Below, in pieces: positions 14,930 through 27,500 of a stretch of DNA of 64,000 bases. The position numbers and the translations under genes are program-made. Numbering within the stretch: the stretch's first letter is position 1; the number at the start of each line of letters is the position of its first letter. Source of the stretch: Lichenostomus cassidix (Eukaryota > Chordata > Aves > Passeriformes > Meliphagidae); the NCBI GenBank assembly GCA_008360975.2, contig CM039196.1, positions 8,908,263-8,972,262 of the forward strand. The letters are read 5' to 3'. The notes under the pieces are model-generated. The model saw nothing but the letters and a program-made list of their open reading frames with translations, was not told the DNA's origin and searched no databases.

Positions 14930-15269
14930 GCCTGGATGGAACGAGCAACCTCGGCAGCATCCGCGTCTCTCTTTGTCTTCCCCACCGAGCATCTCCCGGC
15001 AGAACAAACCCGGGAGGAGGAGGTGCCTCGGGAGCGGAGGCAGTAGGGCTGCCCGGCCGCCGGGGAGGTGGGTGCTGGGGCACTGAGCCCCGCAATACCA
15101 GACCCGGGGAGGCGTCGCTCCTGCGGGAACGTCGGGAGCACGGGGAGCCGGGGCGGGGCTGGCCGGGTGGGGCGGCCCGGCTCCCGCGCCTTCCCCGGCA
15201 CCTCCCCCGGCCCACAGCCCGGAGCCCGCCCGGTCCAGAGCGCGGCGGCGGCGCGGCCGGAGCGCGGCC

Positions 15270-15527
15270 ATGGGCTCCCGGCTGAGCCGGCAGAGCAGCC
15301 TGGAGGAGGAGAACGGCGAGGAGCCCTGCCCCGGCAGGCTGGAGGGCGGCCGGGGCGACTTCCACCTCTCCTCCCTGCTCCTGCACCCGCAGAAGCTGCC
15401 CGGGGTGCTGCGGAAAGCCTCGCCCGCGCCCTACGTGCGGCGGGTGGGGTGGCTGCGGGAGATCCAGGCCACCATCCGGGAGCACAAGCGGGAGCACGCC
15501 GTGCACATCCTCCGGCTGCTTAGGAAG
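15270..15527 (+). CDS. LRRC75B: LRRC75B coding exon 1
   Basis: It encodes residues 1-86, ending LRLLRK in phase 0. The donor is AAG|GTACCT. The first ATG in a strong Kozak context gives the MGSRLS start seen in family members. An MG-x-x-x-S/T start is also my recollection of LRRC75A. Confidence 0.93.
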
Positions 15528-18500
15528 GTACCTGCCGCGGGGATGCGGGCCCGGGGCTGCCGGGGCAGCGGGGCGGATCGGGGCGGCGGGCGGGGCAGGG
15601 CAGGGCAGAGCAGGGCATGGCAGGACAGGGCAGGCACAAAGGGCAGGCACAAAGGGCCGGGCCGGGCCGGGGGTTGCAGCCCACGCCCGGCGCTCTGGCG
15701 CACGGAACCGCGGAGAAGGAGCCCCCTCCCCGGCGGTGGGGTTTGCAGCCCTCCTTTGCAGCTCTTTGTGCTGCCTTTCTCCGCTCCCTGCCCCGGTCCT
15801 TTCGCCGCTCGGTCCCCACAGCGCCAGGCGACACCAGCCACCTCCCCGACCCCCCGCCTGGGCGAGGGGCACCTGGCCTGACTGCCAGGGGCAGAGAGAG
15901 GCGCTAGGAGGGAGCTGCGAGGAGGACTGTGCTGCACGCAGGAAAAGGGGGATCCGAGCTTGGGCTGTGCCCATCCACACTCCTCCATGCCAGCTCCTGG
16001 GTGTGCTCAGCATTGATGCCCCCCAGAAAAAAGCCATTGCCGCCCCACTGCCACCAATCCCATTATGCCCGCTCAGCCAGACTGGCTGAGATATGTCTGG
16101 GAAAACCCAAAATGGTTTTGGAGGGGACATCTGAGACAATCAAGGCTGAGAGGAGAGGTAAAGGGGTCAGTGTATCAGTGGGAGCATGTTTCTGTCTGCT
16201 GCCATTCAGGAGCAGGAAAGCCAGAGTGCAGACAGTGTGGTGCCAAACTGATGCTGAGGACAGAGCCCTGCTGCTGGAACAGAGCCATCTCCTCCATCAT
16301 TCACTGCTACCATCACTTTCCAGCCAAACTCAGCTGCCCCAAACTGCAGGCAACTCTGTAACTGGGGACAAAACCCACCTCTGATGTGGACATAAAACAC
16401 CATCAGTTTGTAGCTTATCATGTTGCTTCGTTAGATAACAATCTGCTTCATCTTGGGAACATATATTTCTTGCCTTAGTAGCACGCAACCTTTGGGTGTG
16501 AGTACAGCGGAGCAGGGACTGGCTCGCTGGATGCCTGTGCACCCACACTACCAGCCGCAGGGAGCTGCCTGAACAGCCCTGTCTGCTCTGCATTTCCAGG
16601 TTTTACAACACATCTGACAGTGGTGGTCACTGCTCTGGGCTACCAGCAACTTGCACACTCACAAGTAAGAATTTGCAGAACCAAAAATTACATTTCTGCT
16701 TTTCCTGTCCACTACTTTAGCATTCATTTGAAGATCGTTACCAGCAACACAGTCTTCTTGCCACATGTATAGACAGATAAAATCACAGCAGAAAACCTCT
16801 ATGTGTGCACCAGACAAGGGTCAAATAAGATTTCCAAGGCAGTTTTGGAGAGGCAGCATTGCAAGAAGCTTGTGAAGAAAGAGGGGCAACCACTAACTTC
16901 ATGGACGTGGCGATGTAACATGAACAGACTTTACTAGGGTATGCCAGAGGCCAGAACTACAGAATGTCATTTTTTATAGTGCTCAGCGCCTCTCCTTGAG
17001 ACTGAAGCACTGAAACCCTCCACAGACCTTGGAGGTCTCCAGAAGGTCTATCTGTGAACAGACAGGGTTTGAGTGCTAAGTCACAGGGCCATATGGAATG
17101 GAAGGTCATTTCTAAGCTCCTTTCAGGATCAGTTAAACACTAGGCTTCCCTACATCTGTGCTGGAGAATTACCATGTCCTGAACACTCACATTTTGCCTG
17201 CTGCCTTTCCAGTTCCCCATGTTATTTCTGGTCCCCATCTCTTCTGCCTGTCCATGTTGAAACAGTGACTGTCTGTCCATCTGCTTATGACAGAACAGTA
17301 GGACATGCATCTTGTAGTCATAACACAGCCTTGTTCAGCCAAGCAGGATGGGAATCCATCCAGCAGCACTCCAAAACCTCTGGTTCCTTGAGTGCTCAGA
17401 GGTTTCAGAGACTAAGGGTTACACCACTAACATCTACCACACCCCCAAGTGTCACCCACTGTGGGGTCATGTAATCACCACCAGTCCTTCTCATGTGTCC
17501 AATGTCAGCTTCAGATCAGCCTTTTTTCTAATTTACAGATTTTCCTCACTCCACAACTAAATTCACCCCTTAGCTTGGTCCCCAGCATGTCCCTCCTTAC
17601 CTTGGCAGTACCACGCTCTCGGGAGTCACGGATTAATGTGTCCCAGGTGAGGGTCTCTTTGTCACCTGTAAAAAGAGAGATACCTTGTTCACTTTAGCTG
17701 AGAGGGAGGATATTTAACACCACACCTCATCACTATGCCTTGGGCCAGGGTGCAAACACCCCAGGGAAGGCAGAGAATGGTGGGACTGGAATTGCAGCCT
17801 CCTCAGGTGAGTAGACAGCTCAGCCAGACTGGAGGACACAGGATCCCATGTGTGCCTGTGCTGCTCCCAGCACACACACCCCTTGCCCAGCCCTGCAGGT
17901 GTACCCTGCTGATGAATCTGCCAGTGGTTTTTGACCTGTGGTCTGCAGACTCCAAAAGGCTGCAGACTATTCCTAGGATGTTCAGAAGGTGTGATAATGT
18001 AAAGCAAGCAAGCCAGGCAGAAGCAGATCCAATAGCAGAGATGTGAGATCGCAGCATTTTAGAAGACTGCATGGAGAACAACTGCAAACCACAGGTGCAC
18101 ACACTGCCTGGAACATGAACACTTGGACAGCTCCACTGCACATCATCTACCCCAGAAATGCCCACCAGCAAAAGCCAGACCAGCTTTCCTGCTGATCTAG
18201 GTGGGCATCCCTCAGCTGAAGCCCAGGGAGACATTAGACTTACACCAGCAAAAAATCTGGTGTAGTCTGTTTTCCCTGTGCTGAGACAATGGCAAAGTAT
18301 CATTTTTAAAACAACAGCACTTAGCCAACTGAACTGGCAAGAGATAATAATATTCTGCTGTCTGCAGCCACCCTTTAGGTGCTACAGAATTTTCCAAGAA
18401 ATGAGAGAGAAGGAGAGAGAGGGAAATAAGTAAGATGAACTGGAAAATGCCTCTGGGCTAAGAATTTATGGAATATCAATGTGAAGTGAATATTTACAGC

Positions 18501-21500
18501 TATATTACTTAAAAAACCCTTGCAGGCAGGATTTATAATGGGAATGCAGATTCATCTTAATGGTATAGCTCCAGCTGGGGGAGTTTAATTACTGCTCTGA
18601 CATCCACTGCTGCATGCCCAGCCATGCCATCCTCACAGCAGCTTTCTTCATCTGTGCACATTACTCTTGGCGTAGGAGGCTCCATTTCCCTGAAGCCTTA
18701 TGGTTAAGGGAGACACTGGCATGATGCCTTGGTAGGCTCCTGGCCCATATCCAGCTGTGGCTGTCTGTCCTTCAGGACTGATCCCCTGCTTGGGTTCCTT
18801 GGTTGCTTATGAGTGTCAGAATGATGAGGCTGTAAGGTATTTAATTTATTCTCCCTTCCTGTCTCTGTAGCCAGGGTCTCTTTGGGATTGTGCTTTCTGC
18901 TCAATCCAGCATATCCAGATCAGGATACAGCACTGGCTTTGATTGGTGCTTAGAGTTAAGATCCCAAACCTCTGCCAGCTATGGCTCTATCCTTGTTGGT
19001 GATGTATGTGCATATATCCAGCCTTTTTCCCCCTCTCACTCCATTTTTTTTTTAGCTCTCAGTCACTGGGTGGTGCCTGAAGCACACACTCAGTAGAGCA
19101 GTGTGAACATATGGGGCACCCATTTGCTTATTCATTTCTCCTGTCAGCCACATACAGAATGGGGAGAAGACTTCTTTCCTCCCTCAGCTGAGCCCTCCTT
19201 ATCAACTGAATCAAACCCAGCAGTATCCCTATTAGGGAGTTTTTCTGTTCTACATTTCTACTCCTAGGGTATTTTTTTTTGCCCATGTGGTACTTTCATG
19301 TGAGTATATGATCTCTCTTTCCCACAGCTTTGTTTGTTTGTTTGCTTTTCACAGCTCTGTGATACCTCCTGATTGTAATAACTGGGTCATATATTAGCTC
19401 TTTGCTTTCCTAGTAGCAAGGAACGGCTTAATTCCTTGCAGTATTATCCATCTGGCCCTGGGGAGGCTTTTTGTTCCCAAAGGTTTTTTTCCAAAGGTGC
19501 CCCATACCCCTGTCCATGCAGATAAGCTTGGACCCCAGGTGTTCCCCTCACTCACGCTGCGGAAGGCAAGAGGAGTCCCTCTGAGGGTGGTGTAAAGCCA
19601 CCTATAAATTTATCATTACACCAAATACTGCCAGTGCTTAGTTCTTACTGACAAATTCACAGCACAGCTAAACACATACAGATGGGCAGGACTTCTGCTC
19701 AGCCAGCCACCACCAGGGTGTATGGCAGCATCTAAATAACCGAGAAAGGTCTGATTCTTCCAGAAAAGCTGAGATTGGAGAAGCAGCTTTAGAGCCAGCC
19801 TTCCTGCTCGCCTTCTTCAGCAGATTCACACATAGAGGCTGACAAAACTGTATTTCTCTGAAGTTAATTCTCTCCAGGATCCAGCCAGCCTGGAAATGAT
19901 AAAATTCTCACCTTCCCATGGTAGGTGGAAATAAGGTGGTTAGCCCTAGGCTGACTAGCTCAAATTAACAGTGCTTCTCATTCTGCTCTCTGGCTGCTTG
20001 CACCCCCCAGCACAGTAATGCTGGGTCAGACATGGCTGCTTCACCTCTGCTAGATAATTTCCTGTACTGCGCATCCAGCTGGCACCTCGTCAGATTTACT
20101 TTCTGGTTTCAGAACACCTAATGGATACAGCTCTGAGGAGACCCGTGTATCTGACTGTCTGTTTTTGTTATAGGACCTAGGACTGGAAGGAACATTTCTC
20201 AATGAAGTGCTCTACAAAAATGCAACTTTCCTCAACTTGGTGGATCCCATCTCCCATGACCTGCTGATGAGCCTTGCTAGAGATCTGCAGTGTCCCAAAA
20301 AGGTGAATTCTCCCTCAACTCAGTGAACACTTTGTGGCACAGCACTGATGCAGAGAGCCCTGCTGGGGTGGCTCGTGCTGGGTGGTGCTCTGCACTCAAT
20401 CTTCCAGAGCCAGGCAGTGTGTGCCCTGGGAGTGGCAGCATGTGGATTGTGGGGCATATTGCTGTAGAAATCAGTTAAAACTACCTCAGAACATGAATGC
20501 AGCTGAAGCAGGGGGTGGTTATGTGCACAGAAATCAGGAAATTACTTTTGTGCCCATAGTAAATTTAGTGACGGCACAGAGCCATGTTCACTGGTATCCC
20601 AGAGGTTCAAATAACTAGAGCTCATGGAGGGCTTGTGAGGCTGCAGAGGAGAGCAGAGATCTCTGCAGGAAAACCACCTCTCTCTTCCTGGGCCCTTTGC
20701 CATACATAACTACCCCAACCCAGCATTATTTTCCCCCATAACCTCTCAGATTTCCCAGTAGAGAATGGTGCTGTAGGAATATATTGCAACTCAGTGTTCA
20801 GGAAGTAAATGTGCTATGGGCACAGTATCCCTGCATGCTCCAGCACTTTCCTTCAGAGGCTGAGGAGAGCAGAGACAGAACAGCGGGGATGAGTACAGAC
20901 CAACATCACAGATGCCCCAGTCCACTGCAACACCAGCATCTATTTCTGTTACCCTTTGCCACCACAAACACTTGGATTTGCAACGTATCCATTTGCTCAT
21001 TAGGCTTGACAAGTGTCATGTTTGCTTTATAAGGAGAGGAATAGAGTGAATTTCTTTATTCAAAGAGAGATATTAAGTACACACAGCTCAGAGCAAGCAG
21101 CAGTGCCCCAGGGAATACACTGAATGCCTGGTGTAGATTAGTGGCATTTCTAACCTTGTTCTGCCTTCTGCTGTCTCCTGAGGCTCACTGATAACAATTA
21201 ACCAGTCAGGTCTCAATAGACAAACTACTTTTAGCCAAAGTTTAATCATCATTATGGGGCTGCAATGCATCCTGAAAAAAAAAATCTTTCCAAGTGTAAT
21301 GTCTGTGTAATTCATATAAACATCTAAGGAAGGGGTGGGTTGTAGCAGTAGTATCTCTTTAACCACACTTCATTTGACTTCATCTCCAGCTGTTCTACCA
21401 GACCATCTCCAAGCCTGTGCTGTGCAGTGCCCCTCAGGGCAGGCAGCAGGAGGGGATCTTACCCTAATCCAATACCCGTGTATTGGCAGATAATGCATTA

Positions 21501-24500
21501 CCATTTCTATACACCTGCATAGAGCCCCCACTCCAGTTTCATGCCTTATGGATGCACTGACATATGTATCATTACATAAAAAATTCTTTTCCCCGTTCCT
21601 AAGGAAGATATTGACCACCTGAGCTGCCCTTCAAAGCCAACAGAAGTTTAATTAAGTGATTGCATAAATTCAGTACCTACAGCACCAGCACTCTTCCCAG
21701 AACAATGCCAGACCACGTCCCCTCTCCAACCCTGGCTGAGCATCTGGTGGGTGTAACTGCATTACAGGCAAGCAGACTGAGTGCAATTCCCAGTCTGTCA
21801 GTGGAAATTAAATCAGTGAGGACACAGGAAAGAACAGGAGGGTAACTCTCAGTTCTGAGCCAACAACAGCTCACAGAGCTTTGTACCAGCTGCTGTGCTG
21901 GAGCCTGGTGTGCACGTGCACCCACTTGGGGAGGTTTGCTGTTGTAGGTGACAGCAGAGTGCCAGCTGCAGCCCTGCCAACAGCAGTAATCTAGAACAAG
22001 GCACCTAAGGCAAGGGCATGGGCCAGTCCCCTATGGGGGCACTGAGGTAGTTCCTAAGGGAGCTGGGACAAGGATTGGGGGATGCTCAGCTGAGCATAAG
22101 GCTGGGATCCCTCTCCCCTTGGCACAGCAGAGCTGCCACATGCTGGCAGTGCATCCCTAGGGAGTTCAGCTGATTCAGGGACTGCTGAGGAAAGGCACGG
22201 TGCAGCTGTTGGGCCCCAGTGCAGTGCTTTAACTCCTTGCAATAAAGAATAAATCAGAGCATTCCCTGACAGCTTTACTGGGTGTTTACCTATCAAATCT
22301 CTAAATGCACATGTTGCACCATGGGTGGAGGGCTGAGGGGTGGGAATGCAGGTGTCTGTCAGCAATTGGAAAATACAATAGAAAGGGCAGAAGTCCCAGC
22401 CTTCAGCAGCTGCCATTTGCCATTCGGCTTCACCAGAGGAAGAGACTGTTCCAAGTCATGGCACTAAAGAACACATGCAAAAATAACCCAGGAAGGCAGC
22501 ACCCATCTGGGTGCCATCTTTTCCTGACAAATTACTGCAGGGGCAGGAGGGAACTGCTGGCCTTGGAAGCTCCCAAACTCAAACCTTCAGGAGCAGAATG
22601 GACTGCAAGGAAGATGGACCATGGGGAAGTAGCCAAAGTTCCCTATCCTAACATCTCCCAACTAGAGCACACGAGGGCATGGAATCAGAGAGGAGCAAAA
22701 GCACCTTAGGGATGGGGCAAGGGTGCCAATTATCGACCTTTCCACAGGAGTCAGTCTAGAGACAGTTTGGGGAAGCATGGCAACAAGGTAATTAATAGAA
22801 ATTTAGCACTGTCCTGTAGCACAAGGAGTTGGCATTGTAGGGTTCCCTGCAACAGAGGATTATCACCCACCTCTGCCACAGGCCTAGAAGATGACCCCCT
22901 CTTCTGCGTTTAACCTGCTCCTGGGTGGGGTATGAAATTGTAGCCCCTCTCTGGGCAGGAACATGCTGACTAGGCTGGGGTTCTTCCTGGTAGTGCAGAG
23001 CTCCTACTGCTCCTCCTCCAGAAGGAGTTGGCATGTGGCAGAGGCATATCAGGCCTTCTCACCATTCCTCTTTCATTCTCTCTTCTCTTCATCTCCTCCC
23101 TTATATACGTGCCCCTGCTCCACTACCATCTTTGTTCCTTTCCCATCTTCCTCTGCCCCCTTCCTTGCTTCATGTTCTTCTATGGCGCAGGCAGAGTCTA
23201 AGATGTCCCTTTGCTTTCAGGAGTATGATCCCTGGAAATCCTCAGACAGGATCTGCAGGCAGCTGATTTACCACCTAACCCCCCACTCGAAATGGCACCG
23301 GCATGGGATGCCCCGCCGGAAGTCCCAAGTGTGGTAAGAACCTGGCAGGGACTGTGTGGATGGGGACAGAAGGGGATCTGCCTGGACAAATGGTGCTGCA
23401 GCCAAACACCATCACAGTCTGCCACCACTGCCCTCAGAGAGAGGTGGGATTGAAAACAGTGCAGCCTCTTCCAAAACCCCAGCAGGGTCAGACCCAACAA
23501 CCCTCTGTTTGGATCTGTTTTGCCATTTGTTCCTTTCTGTGTGGTATAACAGTTCCTCACCCTCTCCAAAGCACAGTGAAATCAATCCCCCCAGGTGCAC
23601 AGCACACACAACCCTCCTGCAGGGCTTGCAGGCTGTTTGGCCCCAGGAGCATGGCCAGAGCTGTCAGCCTGCAAAAACACCCATGTGCCAAACTGAGCCA
23701 TCCCTGGCTCTGCATCTCACTTGGTCCTTGTTTAAAGCTTCCCTGACAGTGGGAAAAGTGTCCCATTATGAGGCAGTACCATCCGTTGATCACCCCATTC
23801 AGCAGGAACCACTGGCAGAGTGGCTGGCAGAGAGGTGACCATCCTTCTTACCTCCTACTTCTCTGCCAGCACCTGGAGAGGGCCTGGGATGGTGCAGAGC
23901 CTCATGCACAGGAAACCCAACTCAGAGCATGCTGGCCACTGACAGCTATTGGATGGCAGCTGCTTTTCACTACTAGAAGCATATTCAGACACCCACAATT
24001 GTTGCCTCCTTGACACGTGCTGGCTTTTCTATCCAGATAAAGAGCAATCCCCACTTCTTTTCAATACACCCCTCTCGTCATTTTCCTGGAGCAAACCCTG
24101 TTCCTGTGACACAGATCACCACTGCTGAAGAAGAGACAGAGAAGCAACTAAGAAAAGAGCTCATGTCAGCCTCATTAGCTTCAGAGGAATAAATGCAGGA
24201 TTGGATAAAAAGAAAAGCAAAATCAGCAGCACTCTTAGAATGGCCTTAGGCTTTTCTGATGCTTTCTGTCTTTGATGTGTGTGCCAGCAACTTAAAATCC
24301 CCCATGGGAATTGACATTTCCATCATACCTTTCATTCTGACTCAGAGGCAGGTTCCCAGTGCATTTTAAGGAATAAAATCCCTAATACCATGATTTCCAG
24401 GCCATCTGCCTCTCATACCTGTAGCCCCACTTTGCCACTGAATCCGAGCACTCTGAATGCTCTCACCCCAGCACCCCACAGGGCAGCACTGTTTGTGCTG

Positions 24501-27500
24501 CTTTGCAGGTGGCAGCCACAGCACAGAACAAGACTGAGGCTTCAGAGCTGAGTGAGTTGTTTTCCAGACCTATTCTGATGACATTTTCCCTATAGGATTC
24601 TGCAGAATACTGGAGCTGCAGGATTATAGATGGCAGGTCTGACCTCATTCTTGTCCCCTCCCAAGATAAGCTTCAAGATAAGAAGTTCAGACTCCATAGT
24701 CCTGCTTGCAGGCAGAGCAAACCTCCAGTTGGACTTCAGGATGAAGAGTCAAACTGGAAGTGTTCCCTGTGATTGCACAGCCTGGGGACAGCAGAGGACT
24801 GCAAACTGCTGCAAACTCATCACTAAGTAACAACAGAGAGGAGGTTTGTGGCCAGAGGAAGAGCTCTGAGTCCAAAGAGTACCCCACATAGAGGAGTCAG
24901 GCCCCAGGTATTGGCCAGGTACAGAACATCTGCAAGCATAAGCAGGGAGAAGGCAACAAAGCAATATGCAATGGAGGGAAATGTAGGTCTAAAATGGGTG
25001 GCCCTGCCTGGCAACCACGCCCAGTTACGATGTGTTATATAAGGCACAAATTAATTTTGATTAAATATTTAACAGCAGAGCTTCCTCTTTTAAGTGTGGA
25101 GATGAAATAGTTTGCAGTTTGCAGGAAAAAACGCCTGCAGAGTTGGCATCTGAGGCTGCTGCAAGAAAATGGGTGTTGTCAGTAGCAGGAAGGCAAGAAA
25201 TAGCTGCTTCATTTGGAGATACCAAGGCCTAAGTTTGTTTAGGCAGGCTGTTTTTACATGATCCGAATTCTCCACTTCCCTCTGTCTCCTAGTGGGAGTA
25301 TTTTACTACAGCGTCTGTCTCAAATCCTGTGCCCTTGGCTTGCACCCTTCCTGCCATCAAAGTCCATGGGCGTAGCAGCAATACTTTGAAGGAATTTCTA
25401 AAATCTAGTGCGGGTTAGGGACAGCAGGGAGGAATCTGCGCACGGAGACCACATTCAGAAACCAAATTCTCCTCTTGCTTCTGCAGCCTCCTGGGCTTTG
25501 GCATCTGGCTTTTCACAGAGCTGATGCAGGACTCCCTTATTCTCCTCTGAAATGCAGTTTCTACTTTCTGGCAGCATGTTAGATGGGTCCAGGAGATAGT
25601 TAACAAGCCCAGCCATTCAGAGAGCTTGCAGCATCTGCCAGGTTTTAATTACATTTTCACATTAAATACATTGTTATGGAGATGTGGTATGGGAGATGGA
25701 GAAGACCTGCAATACTGGAGTCAGATACACACCAGGTGTTTGCCTCCACTGCCAAATCAGTAGGTCACAAACAAACTAACAGTAGTTACATCCCCAGCTA
25801 GTCTCAGTGGGACCACATCCAGCAGGTACAAACCTGAGCCCCCCCTGAACTGGTAAAGCAAAAGGATAAGATTCATTTCTTGAAGCACTGCTGTTTCAGT
25901 ACACAGGCAGAGCCCACACAGAAATGCAGAAGGAGAAAGCTCATTGTGGGTCCATGGACTCAGTGCAACAGCTGGAGGGAGCAGGAGAGATCCAGCCCAG
26001 GCTCTTTCTGGTTTCTGTGCTTGACTAAACTGCTGAAGGTGAAGCTGGGAGGTAGTTTGCCCTCTGCAGCCATGCCTGTGGGTTCTTTAGAGTGGTTGTG
26101 TGCCTTGTACAATGAAGGGTTAGCAGTGTCCCAGCTGTGCAGTCACCTAAAGAGACAATTTCTGCTGCCCAGGTGATGCTCAGACAGGTTTGCCACACTG
26201 AAAGGAAGGGGCTCAGTTCTCTTTTCCTGCAAAATCCTGTCTCAGGTTTGCAGCCAACAGCCTGCACCCCACTGGCCCTGCCCTGCTTGGGTTGGCTGCC
26301 TAACCAAACTAGGAAGCCAAGCTCTTGCAGATTTACTCTGGGGGTTTTAAATTAAAATCTCAAAAGCTGGAAGATAAGATTCCTGCAGCAGGGCCCAGCA
26401 TAATTACCGCACAATTTTCAGTCCCTTATATCCTAAAGGGAATTCAGTTTTAGCACCATTTTACAGTTGTATAGATCACTCCCACTTAACAAGCAGAGTA
26501 CATCATAGAGTGTTGTATAACTTCAGCTTTGCCTTCTCATTAAATTGATGTTTAGTGTGTAAAGACTAATGGATTAAGAAATGCTCCTTTATACAGACAT
26601 AGACCTTTTAGGCTATCAGTACCACTTCAGTGGCATTTTAACAAATGCAGAGCTTTTAGATATTATTAATCCTTGTTTTCAGAAGTCTTGGGGCCTCCTG
26701 CCACGCTGAATCCAAGAAAACTATCACTATCTGCTGCCAAAACAGGGCAGGACCCAGAAGGTGTATTATTTTTTGAGGGCCAGACACACTGGGCTGCAGT
26801 TCAGAGTGGAGAGGGAGAAGGGTATCAGGTGAAAACAGTCTTTGTCTGGAGAGCTGGATCACAGTCTGGTACTGTGATCAGGAAGCTGTGGATTACAACT
26901 GAGCTGTCTTGGCAGGGCCATGTCGGGGAACCTTAATGTATCTTCCACTTGCATCATCCCCTGAGCTGGCTACTTCAGTGTAACTATTTCCTTTCCTGAG
27001 TGCAAAGGATCAAATCTGAATCCACAAAACAGGCAGGCAGTAAACACGGCTTTATAATTGTGACAACAAAAACCCTCAGATTTTTCACACAGTGACTGGT
27101 TCTGGAAAAGCAAAGGCAGTTGTGTGTATGGAGTTAACTCCCAAACCCCATGCATACAGCCTTTCTTTGTCACAAATCTCACCACAGCTTTACTTTGCTC
27201 ATCTGAGTGAATTTCATCATGGCTAATCCAAAGTGGGTGGAGAGCAGAGTATCCCATCTGGGCTTATTGCTCCATTTCAGTTATTGATGTGCATTGGCCA
27301 GACATTGCGGCATTAGATGCACTTTTAAAATGCAGTGAAAGCACTTGTGTCTAGAGGACTTCAAGGAAACAGCTCTAAAGGGCCTTGGATTTTTTTTTTC
27401 CTTGAAAACATCACTCAGGGCTGCAGCTGACAGTTCTGGCAGATGAGATCCCAGCCTTCACATGGCATGAGGTGAATATTAAGTACAGCTTCATGTCACC

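Larger units (their letters stand above)
14940..15720 (+). promoter_or_regulatory. LRRC75B: CpG island promoter and first exon region of LRRC75B
   Basis: Sequence composition changes abruptly here to GC-rich DNA dense in CpG dinucleotides, and the island contains the LRRC75B start codon. No TATA box is evident, as expected for a CpG-island promoter. The transcription start cannot be placed exactly; it probably lies between about 15000 and 15260. The start codon context (GCGGCC before ATGG) is a strong Kozak match. The island continues into intron 1 as G-rich repeats. Confidence 0.75.

Noticed and set aside
14865..16139. 424-codon open frame antisense to LRRC75B exon 1
   Set aside because: It lies across the CpG island and exon 1, where few stops occur in any frame. 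Its product is a low-complexity Pro/Ala/Arg string with no family resemblance.
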